Source of the DNA: an uncultured Oscillospiraceae bacterium
Lineage (GTDB): Bacteria > Bacillota > Clostridia > Oscillospirales > Oscillospiraceae
Direction of reading: 5' to 3'
NCBI GenBank assembly: GCA_934667095.1
Contig: CAKULE010000001.1
Location: 162,941 to 226,940 of the forward strand
DNA length: 64,000 nucleotides
Shown: one piece after another, positions 51,350 through 59,613 of the stretch
Numbering within the stretch: position 1 is the stretch's first letter
Layout of the letters: each line of letters begins with the position of its first letter
Notes under the pieces: model-generated
Told to the model about the DNA's origin: nothing
The model's input: the letters and a program-made list of their open reading frames with translations, nothing else
The model's database searches: none
Made by a program: the position numbers and the translations under genes

Positions 51350-51793
51350 GTGGACATGACGAATCAGGAATATCTGGACTATGTGGCTGCCAAAGCCAAG
51401 CCCTCCCCCATCTGGAAGGACATGGCGTGGGCCTTCTGCGTGGGCGGCGGCATCTGCGCCGGGGGACAGGGGCTGTCCGCCCTGTACCAGACGCTGGGCG
51501 CACCAAAGGAGGACGCGGGGACGTGGGTGTCCATCACCTTCATCTTTCTGGCCTCCCTGCTGACGGGGCTTGGCATCTTTGACGACATCGCCCGCCGGGC
51601 GGGGGCTGGCACGCTGGTGCCCATCACCGGCTTCTCCAACGCCATGGTCTCCCCAGCGCTGGAGTTCAAGCACGAGGGCTTTGTCACCGGCACGGGGGCC
51701 AAGCTGTTCACCGTGGCCGGGCCGGTGCTGGCTTATGGAATCAGCGCCAGCGTGATCTACGGGCTGATCCTGTGCATTATCGAACTGTTCTGA
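51350..51793 (+). CDS. spoVAC: Stage V sporulation protein AC (SpoVAC)
   Basis: 147 residues with four membrane segments. The SpoVAC pattern is clear: YVAAKAKPSPIWKDMAWAF, FVGGGICA-like AFCVGGGICAGGQ, GAGTLVPITGFSNAMVSPALEFKHEGFVTGTGAKLFTVAGPVL. SpoVAC is a pore component moving dipicolinate across the inner spore membrane. GAGGTG fits a GTG start at 51350; the ATG two codons later is possible. It points toward spoVAE/spoVAD, which lie on the opposite strand, unlike the usual collinear C-D-E order. Confidence 0.93.
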   Translation: MDMTNQEYLDYVAAKAKPSPIWKDMAWAFCVGGGICAGGQGLSALYQTLGAPKEDAGTWVSITFIFLASLLTGLGIFDDIARRAGAGTLVPITGFSNAMVSPALEFKHEGFVTGTGAKLFTVAGPVLAYGISASVIYGLILCIIELF

Positions 51794-51795
51794 AA

Positions 51796-51830
51796 AGCGC
51801 CCCGGAGGCTGGCCTCCGGGGCGTTTCCCT
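51796..51830. terminator. Terminator between spoVAC and spoVAE
   Basis: Arms CGCCCCGGAGG / CCTCCGGGGCG; TTTTC on the minus side and GTTTCCC on the plus side. Confidence 0.75.
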
Positions 51831-52185
51831 ATTTCTTGGGCCGGGCGCGGAAGATGAGGGCCACCAGCACGCCGAAGAAGATGGCCGCGGCGATGCCCCC
51901 CGCTGTGGCGGTGACGCCGCCGGTGAAGGCCCCCAGCCAGCCCTGCTCGGCCACGGCCTCCTTCACGCCCTTGGCCAGGGCGTAGCCGAAGCCAGTGAGG
52001 GGCACCGTGGCCCCGGCACCGGCCCAGTCCACCGCGTACTGGTAGACCCCGCAGCCCCCCAGCACCACCCCCGCCACCACGTAAGAGGTGAGGATGCGGG
52101 CGGGGGTGAGGGTGGTTCTGTCGATGAGGATCTGCCCAATGACGCACAACAGGCCGCCGAACACGAACGCCTTGACGTATTCCAT
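51829..52185 (-). CDS. spoVAE: Stage V sporulation protein AE (SpoVAEb type)
   Basis: 118 residues, four hydrophobic segments, with the family pattern AFVFGGLLCVIGQILIDRT, GGCGVYQYAVDWAGAGATVPLTGFGYALAKGVKEAV. It is part of the dipicolinic-acid channel complex with SpoVAC and SpoVAD. The ATG directly follows the spoVAD stop, so the two are coupled, with GAGGGGGTGAACTGA as ribosome binding site. Confidence 0.93.
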   Translation of the reverse strand: MEYVKAFVFGGLLCVIGQILIDRTTLTPARILTSYVVAGVVLGGCGVYQYAVDWAGAGATVPLTGFGYALAKGVKEAVAEQGWLGAFTGGVTATAGGIAAAIFFGVLVALIFRARPKK

Positions 52186-53211
52186 TCAGTTCACCCCCTC
52201 CGCCTCGAGGGCGATGGCGTGGCACACCGCGGGGATGGACTCCCCCTGCATGGTGGAGGTGGGGGAGAGCAGCGCCCCGGTGGGGCAGAACAGGATGCGC
52301 CGCCACTGACCTGCCAGCAGCCCCGGCAGCAGCAGTGCCGTCAGCACCGCCGCCGAGCACCCGCAGCCGGAGCCGCCGCAGTGGACGTCCTGCCGCTGCC
52401 GGTCGAAGAGGAGCAGGCCGCAGTCATTGTAATTGCTCAGGGCCACGCCGTCCCGGGCAAAAAAGTCGGTAACGATCTCGTGCCCCAGCGCACCGAGGTC
52501 GCCGGTGACGATGAGGTCGTACCAGTCGGGGGAGCGGCCGGTGTCTGCAAAGTGGGCCCTCAGGGTGTCGAAGGCGGCGGGGGCCATGGCGGCCCCCATG
52601 TTGTTGGCGTCCTTGACACCCATGTCCCGCACCCGGCCCACGGTGACGTAGGTGACGGCGGGGCCGGGCCGGCTGCCCCCCGCCTCCAGCACCACGGCCC
52701 CGGCGGCGGTGGCGGTCCACTGGGCGGTGGGGGGGCGCTGGCAGCCGTACTCCAGCGGCGTGCGGTACTGCCGCTCTGCCGAGCAGAAATGGGACGACGT
52801 GACCGCTGCGGCCCGCCGGCCGTACCCCGCTCCCAGCAGCAGGGCGGCCAGACCGATGCTCTCGCCCATTGTGGAGCAGGCCCCGTACAGCCCGAGGAAG
52901 GGGACGCCCTCCTCCCGGGCGGCAAAGGCGGAGCCGATGCACTGGTTCAGCAGGTCCCCGGCCAGCAGCAGGTCCAGATCCACCGTGTGCAGGCCCGCCC
53001 GCTGAAGGGCCTTGTCCAGCGCCAGCTGCTGCATGGCGCTCTCCGCCTTTTCCCAGCTTTTCTGGCCGAAGCGGTCGTCGGTGCAGGTGTGGTCGAACCG
53101 GCCGGCCAGCGGGCCGGCCTCCTCCTTGCTGCCGGCGGCGGAGCCAAAGCCGGCGATCACCGGCGGCACAGGCGGGCGGAAGGTCTGCTTCCCGGTCTTT
53201 TGCTGTTCCAT
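52186..53211 (-). CDS. spoVAD: Stage V sporulation protein AD (SpoVAD)
   Basis: 341 residues with a thiolase-like fold: LLAGDLLNQCIGSAFAAREEGVPFLGLYGACSTMGESIG, GVKDANNMGAAMAPAAFDTL and CGGSGCGCSAAVLTA. SpoVAD is soluble and binds dipicolinate at the outer face of the SpoVA channel. An AGGGATCGC-type site precedes the ATG. It is the first gene of the minus-strand spoVAD-spoVAE pair. Confidence 0.95.
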   Translation of the reverse strand: MEQQKTGKQTFRPPVPPVIAGFGSAAGSKEEAGPLAGRFDHTCTDDRFGQKSWEKAESAMQQLALDKALQRAGLHTVDLDLLLAGDLLNQCIGSAFAAREEGVPFLGLYGACSTMGESIGLAALLLGAGYGRRAAAVTSSHFCSAERQYRTPLEYGCQRPPTAQWTATAAGAVVLEAGGSRPGPAVTYVTVGRVRDMGVKDANNMGAAMAPAAFDTLRAHFADTGRSPDWYDLIVTGDLGALGHEIVTDFFARDGVALSNYNDCGLLLFDRQRQDVHCGGSGCGCSAAVLTALLLPGLLAGQWRRILFCPTGALLSPTSTMQGESIPAVCHAIALEAEGVN

Positions 53212-53337
53212 GCGATCCCTCCAACGGTCGTTTCGGATAGTATGCGCCGGTGGCTGTGGAATTATGTTTTGCTGGAAAAAAGCCGCGCCCTGTGGTATGA
53301 TAGCAGTCGAACTGAAATGCTTTCTGGAGGGATATCC

Positions 53338-53955
53338 ATGTCAGACGAGATCAGGACCATCGGATATATCTGCCCCGTGTGCGGCAACGCGGTGGTGGTG
53401 GAGCGCACGGCGTTCCAGCTGGCAGCGGCGGACAACACCCTGCCCTGCCCCTGCGGCAAATCGGAGCTGGTGATCGAGCAGAAGGGCGACCGGTGTGAGC
53501 TGACCGTGCCCTGCCTCTTCTGCGCCCGGGACCACCGGGCCGCCTGCTCTAACGACGCGCTGCTGCGCAAGCGGCTGACGGTGCTCACCTGCAATGCCTC
53601 CGGCCTGGGCATCTGCCACATCGGCCAGCGGGAGCCCGTTTTCGAGGCAATGGCGCAGGTGGAGGCCGCCGTGGACAAGCTCCGCATGGACGACCAGATG
53701 AAGACCCGCGGCGTCTTTCTGGACGAGGTGGTCATGGGCGAGGTGCTGGCCGAGGTGAAGGACATCGCCGCCCGGGGCGGCATCCGCTGCACCTGCGGCA
53801 GCACGGACTACGGCGTGAAGGTGGGCTACTCCTCTGTGGACGTGGTGTGTGCCCGCTGCGGCGGCGCCCTGCGGCTGAACGCCGCCACTGCCGACGACGT
53901 GGACGCCGTCTGCGCCAAGTACACCCTCACCATCCCAGGGAAGGAGGGACAGTGA
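53338..53955 (+). CDS. Zinc-ribbon-rich cytoplasmic protein, uncharacterised
   Basis: 205 residues with several CxxC-type pairs: ICPVCGNAVVVERTAF near the N-terminus, CPCGKSELVI, VPCLFCARDH, and a C-terminal RCTCGSTDYGVKVGYSSVDVVCARCGGALRL. The many cysteine pairs suggest two or more zinc ribbons. Similar proteins are common in Oscillospiraceae but I know no function. GGAGGGATATCC precedes the ATG. It ends one base before the acyl-ACP thioesterase gene, so they form an operon. Confidence 0.75.
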   Translation: MSDEIRTIGYICPVCGNAVVVERTAFQLAAADNTLPCPCGKSELVIEQKGDRCELTVPCLFCARDHRAACSNDALLRKRLTVLTCNASGLGICHIGQREPVFEAMAQVEAAVDKLRMDDQMKTRGVFLDEVVMGEVLAEVKDIAARGGIRCTCGSTDYGVKVGYSSVDVVCARCGGALRLNAATADDVDAVCAKYTLTIPGKEGQ

Positions 53956-53956
53956 C

Positions 53957-54697
53957 ATGGGCCGCTATTGCGAAATGCCCTGCCGGGTGGACAGCCGGCA
54001 GGTGGACCTGTTCGGGCAGATGCGGCTGTCCGCCCTGCTGGGGGAGCTGCAGGAGGCGGCGGTGAAGGCCACCTGTGAGATGGACATGGGTGCCCCCCGG
54101 CTGATGGAGAAATACCACGCCTTCTGGGTGGTGAACCGCTGGCAGGTTCGGCTGGACCGCCCCCTCCGCTGGGAGGAGACTTTTGCCATCCGCACGTGGC
54201 ACCGGGGCGGGGAGAGCGGTTCGGTCTACCGGGACTTTGATATTCTGCGGGACGGGCAGGCCATTGGCTCCGCCGTGTCCCTCTGGGTCATGGTGGACCT
54301 GGACAGCCACAGACTGGTCCCCGCCCGGGGCTGCCCGGAATTCCGGGGCACCGACGGCGGGGAGCTCAACCGCACGGAGCGCCTGCACCGGGTGGACCTG
54401 CCGGAGCACTTTGACAGCCGGGTCCTGCGGGAGATGCACTACTCCGACACCGACATGAACGGCCACATCAACAATGCCCGCTACGCGGATTTCCTCTGCG
54501 ATGCGGTCCATCTGGAGGAGTTGGGCCGGGGAAAGTTCGTCTCCGGCTTTCAGGTCTGCTTCCTCAGCGAGTGCCGGGTGGGGGAGACCATCGCCATCGA
54601 TTGCGCCCTCCGGGCGGACGGCTGCTGCGCCCGGGGCATGGGCCCCGATGGGAAGGAACGGTTCGAGTGCGCCCTGACCCTGTCTCCGCTGCCCTGA
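53957..54697 (+). CDS. Acyl-ACP thioesterase
   Basis: 246 residues, a tandem hotdog protein. The N-terminal half has VDSRQVDLFGQMRLSALLGELQEAA and WVVNRWQVRLDRPLRWEE. The second half has YSDTDMNGHINNARYADFL with the active-site Asn-His, typical of bacterial FatA/FatB-like acyl-ACP thioesterases. It releases free fatty acids from acyl carrier protein. Its start is two bases after the upstream stop with AAGGAGGGACAGTGAC, so translation is coupled. Confidence 0.9.
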   Translation: MGRYCEMPCRVDSRQVDLFGQMRLSALLGELQEAAVKATCEMDMGAPRLMEKYHAFWVVNRWQVRLDRPLRWEETFAIRTWHRGGESGSVYRDFDILRDGQAIGSAVSLWVMVDLDSHRLVPARGCPEFRGTDGGELNRTERLHRVDLPEHFDSRVLREMHYSDTDMNGHINNARYADFLCDAVHLEELGRGKFVSGFQVCFLSECRVGETIAIDCALRADGCCARGMGPDGKERFECALTLSPLP

Positions 54698-54762
54698 GGA
54701 GGGAACTTTTCTGTCACGCCCTCCGTCTCACCCGGTGAGACCCTTGAAAAGGAGATTTTACA

Positions 54763-55938
54763 ATGGAGACAGAGACAAAACAGAACAACGGGCGGGTGGT
54801 ACTGATCGTCCTTGCGGTGGTGCTGGCGGTGGCCGCAGCGGCCAGCTGCGTGCTCAGCGCCCTGACCATGCGCACGGTGGCGGCACAGGCCGCTCAGGTG
54901 ACTGAGCTCAGCCAGCTGCTCCGCAGGCAGGCGGAGGACAACGGATCTGTCACGCAGGAGGACGACGTGCAGGTGGCCGGGGAGTACTGGATCCGCTCCA
55001 CCCTGCCCATTTCGGACGCCTACCGCACCGGGGACGACTCCGCGCTGGACGACCGCCAGCGCGAGACCCTGAAGCTGGCCTCCACCGTGCTGGAGGAGAT
55101 CATCACCGACGGCATGAGTGACTATGAGAAGGAAAAAGCCGTGTACGACTGGATGTGCGCCCATCTGAGCATCGAGGGCGGCGTGACCGTGGCGATCCCC
55201 ACCGCCGCCCAGAGCGCCGCGGAGCCGTGGGGCGTGCTGACCTACAAGCGGGCGGTGTGCGTGGGCTTTGCCACTACCTTCCGCCTGTTCATGCAGATGA
55301 TGGACATTGACTGCATGGTGGTCCACAACAGCTCCCACTCGTGGGATCTGGTGAAGCTGGACGGGGAGTGGTACCACACGGACCTCTACTTCGCCCAGAA
55401 CCAGCCGGGCTATGTCTGCTTCAACATGACGGACGACATGTGCGCGCTGGACCACGAGTGGGACCGGGAGTTTTACCCTGCGGCGGACAGCCTGACCTAC
55501 TGCTATGCTTATCAGGCGGCCCAGCCGCTGGAGGACCTGTATGCCCTGCCCGCCATGGTCCGGGCCCTGCTGGAGAAGGGCGCGGCGGGCAGCCTCTATC
55601 TGCGGCTGCCCGCCGCGGAGCAGGACCAGTGGATGCTCCCGCTGAACCGGCTTCTGAGCGAGTTGGACTACGCCGCCAACAGCTACATCTCCCAGAGCGA
55701 GCTGGACGGCTACCTGAGCTATGACCTCCAGCAGGCGGGGGACAGCTGGCTGCTGACCTTCCAGTTCACCCTCTATAACTATGAGGAGCCGGAGCCTGAC
55801 CGGGAACTGACGGACGAGGAGTTGGAGAAGATCAGTCAGGCCATCCGGGACGCCTTCGGCGATGTGGATGACGATGGCTGGGACCTGCCCATTGACGACG
55901 ACTGGACGGACTGGACTTTCCCGGAGGTCGCAGAATGA
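54763..55938 (+). CDS. Membrane-anchored transglutaminase-like protein
   Basis: 391 residues. One N-terminal helix (~12-32), a short coil, then a transglutaminase-like domain with the Cys in YKRAVCVGFATTFRLFM, the His in HNSSHSWDLVKLDGEWYH and the Asp in TDLYF. The domain lies outside the membrane and may act as a cysteine protease or amidase on wall peptides. A C-terminal acidic region follows. AAAAGGAGATTTTACA precedes the ATG. It overlaps the next lipoprotein gene by 4 bases. Confidence 0.87.
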   Translation: METETKQNNGRVVLIVLAVVLAVAAAASCVLSALTMRTVAAQAAQVTELSQLLRRQAEDNGSVTQEDDVQVAGEYWIRSTLPISDAYRTGDDSALDDRQRETLKLASTVLEEIITDGMSDYEKEKAVYDWMCAHLSIEGGVTVAIPTAAQSAAEPWGVLTYKRAVCVGFATTFRLFMQMMDIDCMVVHNSSHSWDLVKLDGEWYHTDLYFAQNQPGYVCFNMTDDMCALDHEWDREFYPAADSLTYCYAYQAAQPLEDLYALPAMVRALLEKGAAGSLYLRLPAAEQDQWMLPLNRLLSELDYAANSYISQSELDGYLSYDLQQAGDSWLLTFQFTLYNYEEPEPDRELTDEELEKISQAIRDAFGDVDDDGWDLPIDDDWTDWTFPEVAE

Positions 55939-56417
55939 GGCGGCGGGAGGCTGCGGCGCTCTCCGCACTGCTGGCGCTGGTCCTGCTGGCGGGCTGCGGC
56001 GGGAAGCAGTCGGCTGCCGACCCGGCCATGCTGGGGAAGGAGCTGGTCTCCGCCGCGGCGGGCCTTCCGGAGATGTCGGTAGTGAGCAGTGGGGATGCGC
56101 GGGGGGAGGAACTCTTCCCCTATCTTTCCGATCTGGACTACGCGAAGGTGGAGGGTTACTATTTTGCTTACGCCGCCGGCGGCACCGCGGAGGAAATCGC
56201 CGTGGTGCTGCTGAAGGACGCGGCGGACGCCCCGGAGCTGGAGCAGTCTCTGGCCCGGCATGTGCAGTCCCGGCTGGGCATTTTCCAGAACTATGACCCC
56301 AGTCAGGTGGCTATGGTGGAGGCCGGACGGATGGTCGTCTCCGGCCGGCTGGCGGTGCTGGCCATCTGCGCAGACCCGGATGGCGTGGTCAGTGCCTTCC
56401 GGGACAGACTGGACTGA
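55935..56417 (+). CDS. DUF4358-type lipoprotein
   Basis: 160 residues. A lipoprotein signal (RREAAALSALLALVLLAGCGG) is followed by the DUF4358 pattern: LFPYLSDLDYAKVEGYYFAYAAGGTAEEIAVVLLKD and RLGIFQNYDPSQVAMVE. Function unknown. ATGA overlap with the transglutaminase-like gene implies co-translation and perhaps a shared role at the cell surface. Confidence 0.83.
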   Translation: MRRREAAALSALLALVLLAGCGGKQSAADPAMLGKELVSAAAGLPEMSVVSSGDARGEELFPYLSDLDYAKVEGYYFAYAAGGTAEEIAVVLLKDAADAPELEQSLARHVQSRLGIFQNYDPSQVAMVEAGRMVVSGRLAVLAICADPDGVVSAFRDRLD

Positions 56418-56422
56418 GCTGC

Positions 56423-56460
56423 AAAAAACGCCCCCGGCTCACGGAGCCGGGGGCGTTTGT
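56423..56460. terminator. Bidirectional terminator after the DUF4358 gene
   Basis: Arms ACGCCCCCGGCTC / GAGCCGGGGGCGT; TTTTTTG on the minus side, TTGTATG on the plus side. Confidence 0.85.
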
Positions 56461-56469
56461 ATGTTTGCT

Positions 56470-56931
56470 TTACAGCTTTCCTGCGGGCTTCTTCTCAGAG
56501 GATTTCTCCTTTGCGCCCTCGGGATCGTCGATCTGGGGGACGAAGAGGAACTTCCGCACCACGAAGAGGATGGCGATGGAGACGATGCACAGCAGGCCCT
56601 CCAGCATGGTGTGCTGGCCGATGATGAGGTGGCGGGCCAGCGTGAACAGCAGCACCTCAATGACGGCGTCCATGTTGTGCCGGCAGAGCATCTTCAGGAA
56701 CTCGATGCCCACCACCACGTTCAGACACAGCTCGAGGAAGTGGCTGAAGCTCTCAGAGTGGAGCAGGGCCGAGGGCTTGGAGAGCATCTCCACAGCGACG
56801 CCGACGATCTGGCACAGGATGAGGATGATGACCAGCGCCGCGGCGGCCAGTTCCAGATAGAAGGCGATTTCGTGGAGAGCGGACTGGACGTTTTCACGCT
56901 GGAAATGCTTGGATTCAGGCGGTTTTTTCAT
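56470..56931 (-). CDS. PsiE-like integral membrane protein
   Basis: 153 residues with four helices, resembling the PsiE family (named from a phosphate-starvation-inducible gene; function unknown). Notable are the glutamate-containing helix CLNVVVGIEFLKMLCRHNMDAVIEVLLFTLARHLIIG and a C-terminal FVVRKFLF. AGAGGACACCCCC fits the ATG at 56931. It follows the EamA permease gene at ~100 bases, probably as a separate unit. Confidence 0.8.
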   Translation of the reverse strand: MKKPPESKHFQRENVQSALHEIAFYLELAAAALVIILILCQIVGVAVEMLSKPSALLHSESFSHFLELCLNVVVGIEFLKMLCRHNMDAVIEVLLFTLARHLIIGQHTMLEGLLCIVSIAILFVVRKFLFVPQIDDPEGAKEKSSEKKPAGKL

Positions 56932-57031
56932 GGGGGTGTCCTCTTTCTTTTTTCGAATGGAACCAGTATAGCAAAGCAGGGACGGGCTGACAAGCCCATC
57001 CCTGCGATTTTTTGCAAATTTTTTCACGAAG

Positions 57032-57955
57032 TCACACGTCGTACACACCCATGACGACGATACCCACCACCACCAGCGCGATCATCAGGTAGTGCTTCCA
57101 GGAGAGCTTCTCCTTCAGGAAGATGCGGCTCCACACCACGGAGGCGGCGCAGTAGGCGGAGATGATGGGGGCGGACATGGCCAGATGGGCGTCATCTGCG
57201 ATGGCGAAGATGTAGGCGAACTGGCCGGCGGTCTCAAAGGCGGCGCCCACATACTTGGGGACTTCGGCCTTGAAGACCAGCTTGTCCTTCTTGATGACCA
57301 CGGCATACAGGAAGCAGAGGAAGCCGGCGATGAGGAAGGTCAGCTCGTAAGCCACGTTGGCGCTGGCCTCATAATTCTCGGTGAGCAGGGCGATCTTCTT
57401 CAGCACCAGATTGTCGGAGAAGGTGCCCGCCGCGTCCAGCAGGCAGTAGGCGATGGGCAAGGCCAGCGCCAGCCAGCTCTTGGCGTATTTGTAGTTGCCG
57501 GCCTCCTGGCGGGCGGCCCGGAGCTCGTCGTCCTCCCGGGCCTCCACGATGCCGAGACCCACCACGCCCACGCACACCAGTCCGATGGCGATGAGCACCG
57601 GGGCGGGGTACTCCCCGTCGCCGGTGAGGATGGCCAGCACCGCCACCAGCGCGCCGGAGGCGTTGCAGATGGGGGAGGAGATGGACAGCTCGATGTAGCG
57701 CAGGCCCAGATAGCCGAGGGCCATGGACACGATGTACAGCAGGGACACGGGCAGATAGGTCAGAAGAATGGCGAAGCTGATCTCCACGCCGTTGACGAAG
57801 ATCTCAAAGGCGGCGTGCAGGCCCATGACCACACCCACGGCCATGACCATCTTCAGGTGATTGTAGCGGTCGCTGCCGTCCCGGCAGCCGATTTTGGAAA
57901 ACAGGTCGGACCCGCTCCAGCAGAGCAGGGCGACGATGGCGAGTACAAACCACAT
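57032..57955 (-). CDS. EamA/DMT-family permease
   Basis: 307 residues with ten predicted helices in two EamA-like repeats, e.g. MWFVLAIVALLCWSGSDLFSKIG and ISAYCAASVVWSRIFLKEKLSWKHYLMIALVVVGI. DMT-family members export or import small metabolites; the substrate is unknown. An AAAGGAG-type site lies about ten bases before the ATG. It follows the methionine-gamma-lyase-family gene at 30 bases and may share its transcript. Confidence 0.9.
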   Translation of the reverse strand: MWFVLAIVALLCWSGSDLFSKIGCRDGSDRYNHLKMVMAVGVVMGLHAAFEIFVNGVEISFAILLTYLPVSLLYIVSMALGYLGLRYIELSISSPICNASGALVAVLAILTGDGEYPAPVLIAIGLVCVGVVGLGIVEAREDDELRAARQEAGNYKYAKSWLALALPIAYCLLDAAGTFSDNLVLKKIALLTENYEASANVAYELTFLIAGFLCFLYAVVIKKDKLVFKAEVPKYVGAAFETAGQFAYIFAIADDAHLAMSAPIISAYCAASVVWSRIFLKEKLSWKHYLMIALVVVGIVVMGVYDV

Positions 57956-57985
57956 AGCGGTAAATAAGCTCCTTTTCTATCAGTT

Positions 57986-59266
57986 TTACAGGGTGACGAG
58001 GCCGGCATCCACCAGCTCCTGCAGGCTCATGAGGATGCCCAGTTTGGCGTGATACCACGTGAGGCCGCCCTGAAAATAGACGGCGAAGGGCGGGCGAATG
58101 GGCCCGTCGGCGGACAGCTCGATGGAGCTGCCCTGAACGAAGGCGCCGGCGGCCATAATGACGTCGCTGTCATAGCCGGGCATGGCCCACGGCTCCGGCG
58201 TGACGTAGCTGTCCACCGGGGCAGCGGCCTGAATGCCCTTGCAGAAGGCCACCATGGCCTCCCGGCTGCCGAGGGTCACGGCCTGAATGATGTCATGCCG
58301 GTCCTCTCCGGCGGTGGGCACACAGGGAAAGCCCAGCCCCTCGTACACGTTGGCGGCGAACACCGCGCCCTTCAGCGCGCCGGACACCACCGTGGGGGAC
58401 AGGAACAGCCCCTGATAGAAGGCGGGCATCAGGCCGAGGTTGGCCCCCACCTCCTGCCCGAGACCGGGGGCGGACAGCCGGTAGGCGCAGCGCTCCACGC
58501 ACTCCTTCGTGCCGCAGATGTAGCCGCCCACGGGAGCCAGACCGCCGCCGGGGTTCTTGATGAGGGAGCCCACCACCATGTCGGCCCCCACGTCAGAGGG
58601 CTCATTGAGCTCCACGAACTCGCCGTAGCAGTTGTCCACCATGACCTTCACGTCGGGCTTGATACCCTTGCAGAAGGCGATGAGCTCGCCGATCTGGGCC
58701 ACGGAGAAGGAGGGCCGGGTGGCGTAGCCCTTGGACCGCTGGATGGTGATGAGCTTGGTGCGCTCGTTGATCCTGGCGCGGATGGCATCGTAATCAAAGC
58801 TGCCGTCGGGCTTGAGGTCAGCCTGGGCGTAGGTGACGCCGTACTCCGCAAGCGAACACTTGGAGGGCCGGATGCCGATGACTTCCTCCAGCGTGTCGTA
58901 GGGAGCGCCCACGGGAGAGAGCAGTTCGTCCCCCGGCAGGAGGTTGGCGGACAGGGCCACCGTCAGGGCGTGGGTGCCGCAGGTGATCTGGGGCCGCACC
59001 AGCGCGGCCTCCGTGTGGAACACATCGGCATACACCCGCTCCAGGTTGTCCCGGCCCTCATCGTCGTAGCCGTAGCCGGTGGAGGCGGCGAAGTGGGTGG
59101 CGTTCACCCGGTTTTTCTGCATGGCGTGGATCACTTTGGCCTGATTGTGCTCGGCCACGGCGTCGATGCCGTCGAACCGCTCCCGCAGGCCAGCCAGCAC
59201 CTGCTGGCCGTATTCGTAGACCGCAGGGGAGATCCCCAGTCGGCCGTACATGGCTTCAAGCTCCAT
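57986..59266 (-). CDS. Methionine-gamma-lyase-family PLP enzyme (aluminium-resistance/YnbB type)
   Basis: 426 residues. The fold-type I PLP core shows RPQITCGTHALTVALSANLLPGD, KVMVDNCYGEF and the PLP lysine in GSLIKNPGGGLAPVGGYI. This subgroup is annotated as methionine gamma-lyase family or aluminium resistance protein; its real substrate is not settled. The start overlaps the AbrB-like regulator gene by 11 bases, with GAGGAAGAAGAAC, so the two are coupled. Confidence 0.92.
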   Translation of the reverse strand: MELEAMYGRLGISPAVYEYGQQVLAGLRERFDGIDAVAEHNQAKVIHAMQKNRVNATHFAASTGYGYDDEGRDNLERVYADVFHTEAALVRPQITCGTHALTVALSANLLPGDELLSPVGAPYDTLEEVIGIRPSKCSLAEYGVTYAQADLKPDGSFDYDAIRARINERTKLITIQRSKGYATRPSFSVAQIGELIAFCKGIKPDVKVMVDNCYGEFVELNEPSDVGADMVVGSLIKNPGGGLAPVGGYICGTKECVERCAYRLSAPGLGQEVGANLGLMPAFYQGLFLSPTVVSGALKGAVFAANVYEGLGFPCVPTAGEDRHDIIQAVTLGSREAMVAFCKGIQAAAPVDSYVTPEPWAMPGYDSDVIMAAGAFVQGSSIELSADGPIRPPFAVYFQGGLTWYHAKLGILMSLQELVDAGLVTL

Positions 59267-59498
59267 GTTCTTCTTCCTCTTTTCCTAAGATCTCATCGGC
59301 CAGATCGCTGAGCACCTCCGGCTTGGCGATGACAAGGCCGCTGCTGTCGTTGCCCAAAATGAGCAGGGTGTCCCCCGGCGAGATGCCGAAGTACCGCCGG
59401 GCCTCCTGAGGGATGACGATCTGCCCCCGGTCGCCCACCTTAGCGGTGCCGAACACCCGGTTTTTGCCCTGACCGAGAATGTGTTTTCCTCCGCCCAC
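59256..59498 (-). CDS. AbrB/SpoVT-type DNA-binding protein
   Basis: 80 residues. The swapped-hairpin domain is FGTAKVGDRGQIVIPQEARRYFGISPGDTLLILG, followed by a short acidic helix. A GGAGGTG site lies inside the first codons of the longer frame and fits a GTG start at 59498; the ATG at 59519 would have only ~13 leader bases and no site. The promoter carries a perfect palindrome over the transcription start, suggesting autoregulation. It probably controls the coupled PLP-enzyme gene. Confidence 0.85.
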   Translation of the reverse strand: MGGGKHILGQGKNRVFGTAKVGDRGQIVIPQEARRYFGISPGDTLLILGNDSSGLVIAKPEVLSDLADEILGKEEEEHGA

Positions 59499-59523
59499 AG
59501 GTCCACCTCCGAGCTTCATATTT

Positions 59524-59539
59524 TTCACACAAGTGTGAA
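59524..59539. promoter_or_regulatory. Palindrome at the AbrB-like gene's transcription start
   Basis: TTCACAC-AA-GTGTGAA, perfect 7-base arms. It touches the -10 box (59539-59544) and spans the expected start site, a repressor-type position. Confidence 0.65.
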
Positions 59540-59567
59540 TTATACCAGAGCTGACCGGCGATTGCAA
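59539..59567 (-). promoter_or_regulatory. Sigma-A promoter of the AbrB-like/PLP-enzyme operon
   Basis: TTGCAA, 17-base spacer, TATAAT on the minus strand. Confidence 0.85.
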
Positions 59568-59575
59568 GCATAAAA

Positions 59576-59606
59576 TATCCCCCGGCGGAGGTCCCGCCGG
59601 GGGATA
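59576..59606 (-). terminator. Terminator of the ABC-2 export operon
   Basis: Arms TATCCCCCGGCGG / CCGCCGGGGGATA followed by TTTTATG on the minus strand. Confidence 0.85.
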
Positions 59607-59613
59607 GGAAAAC

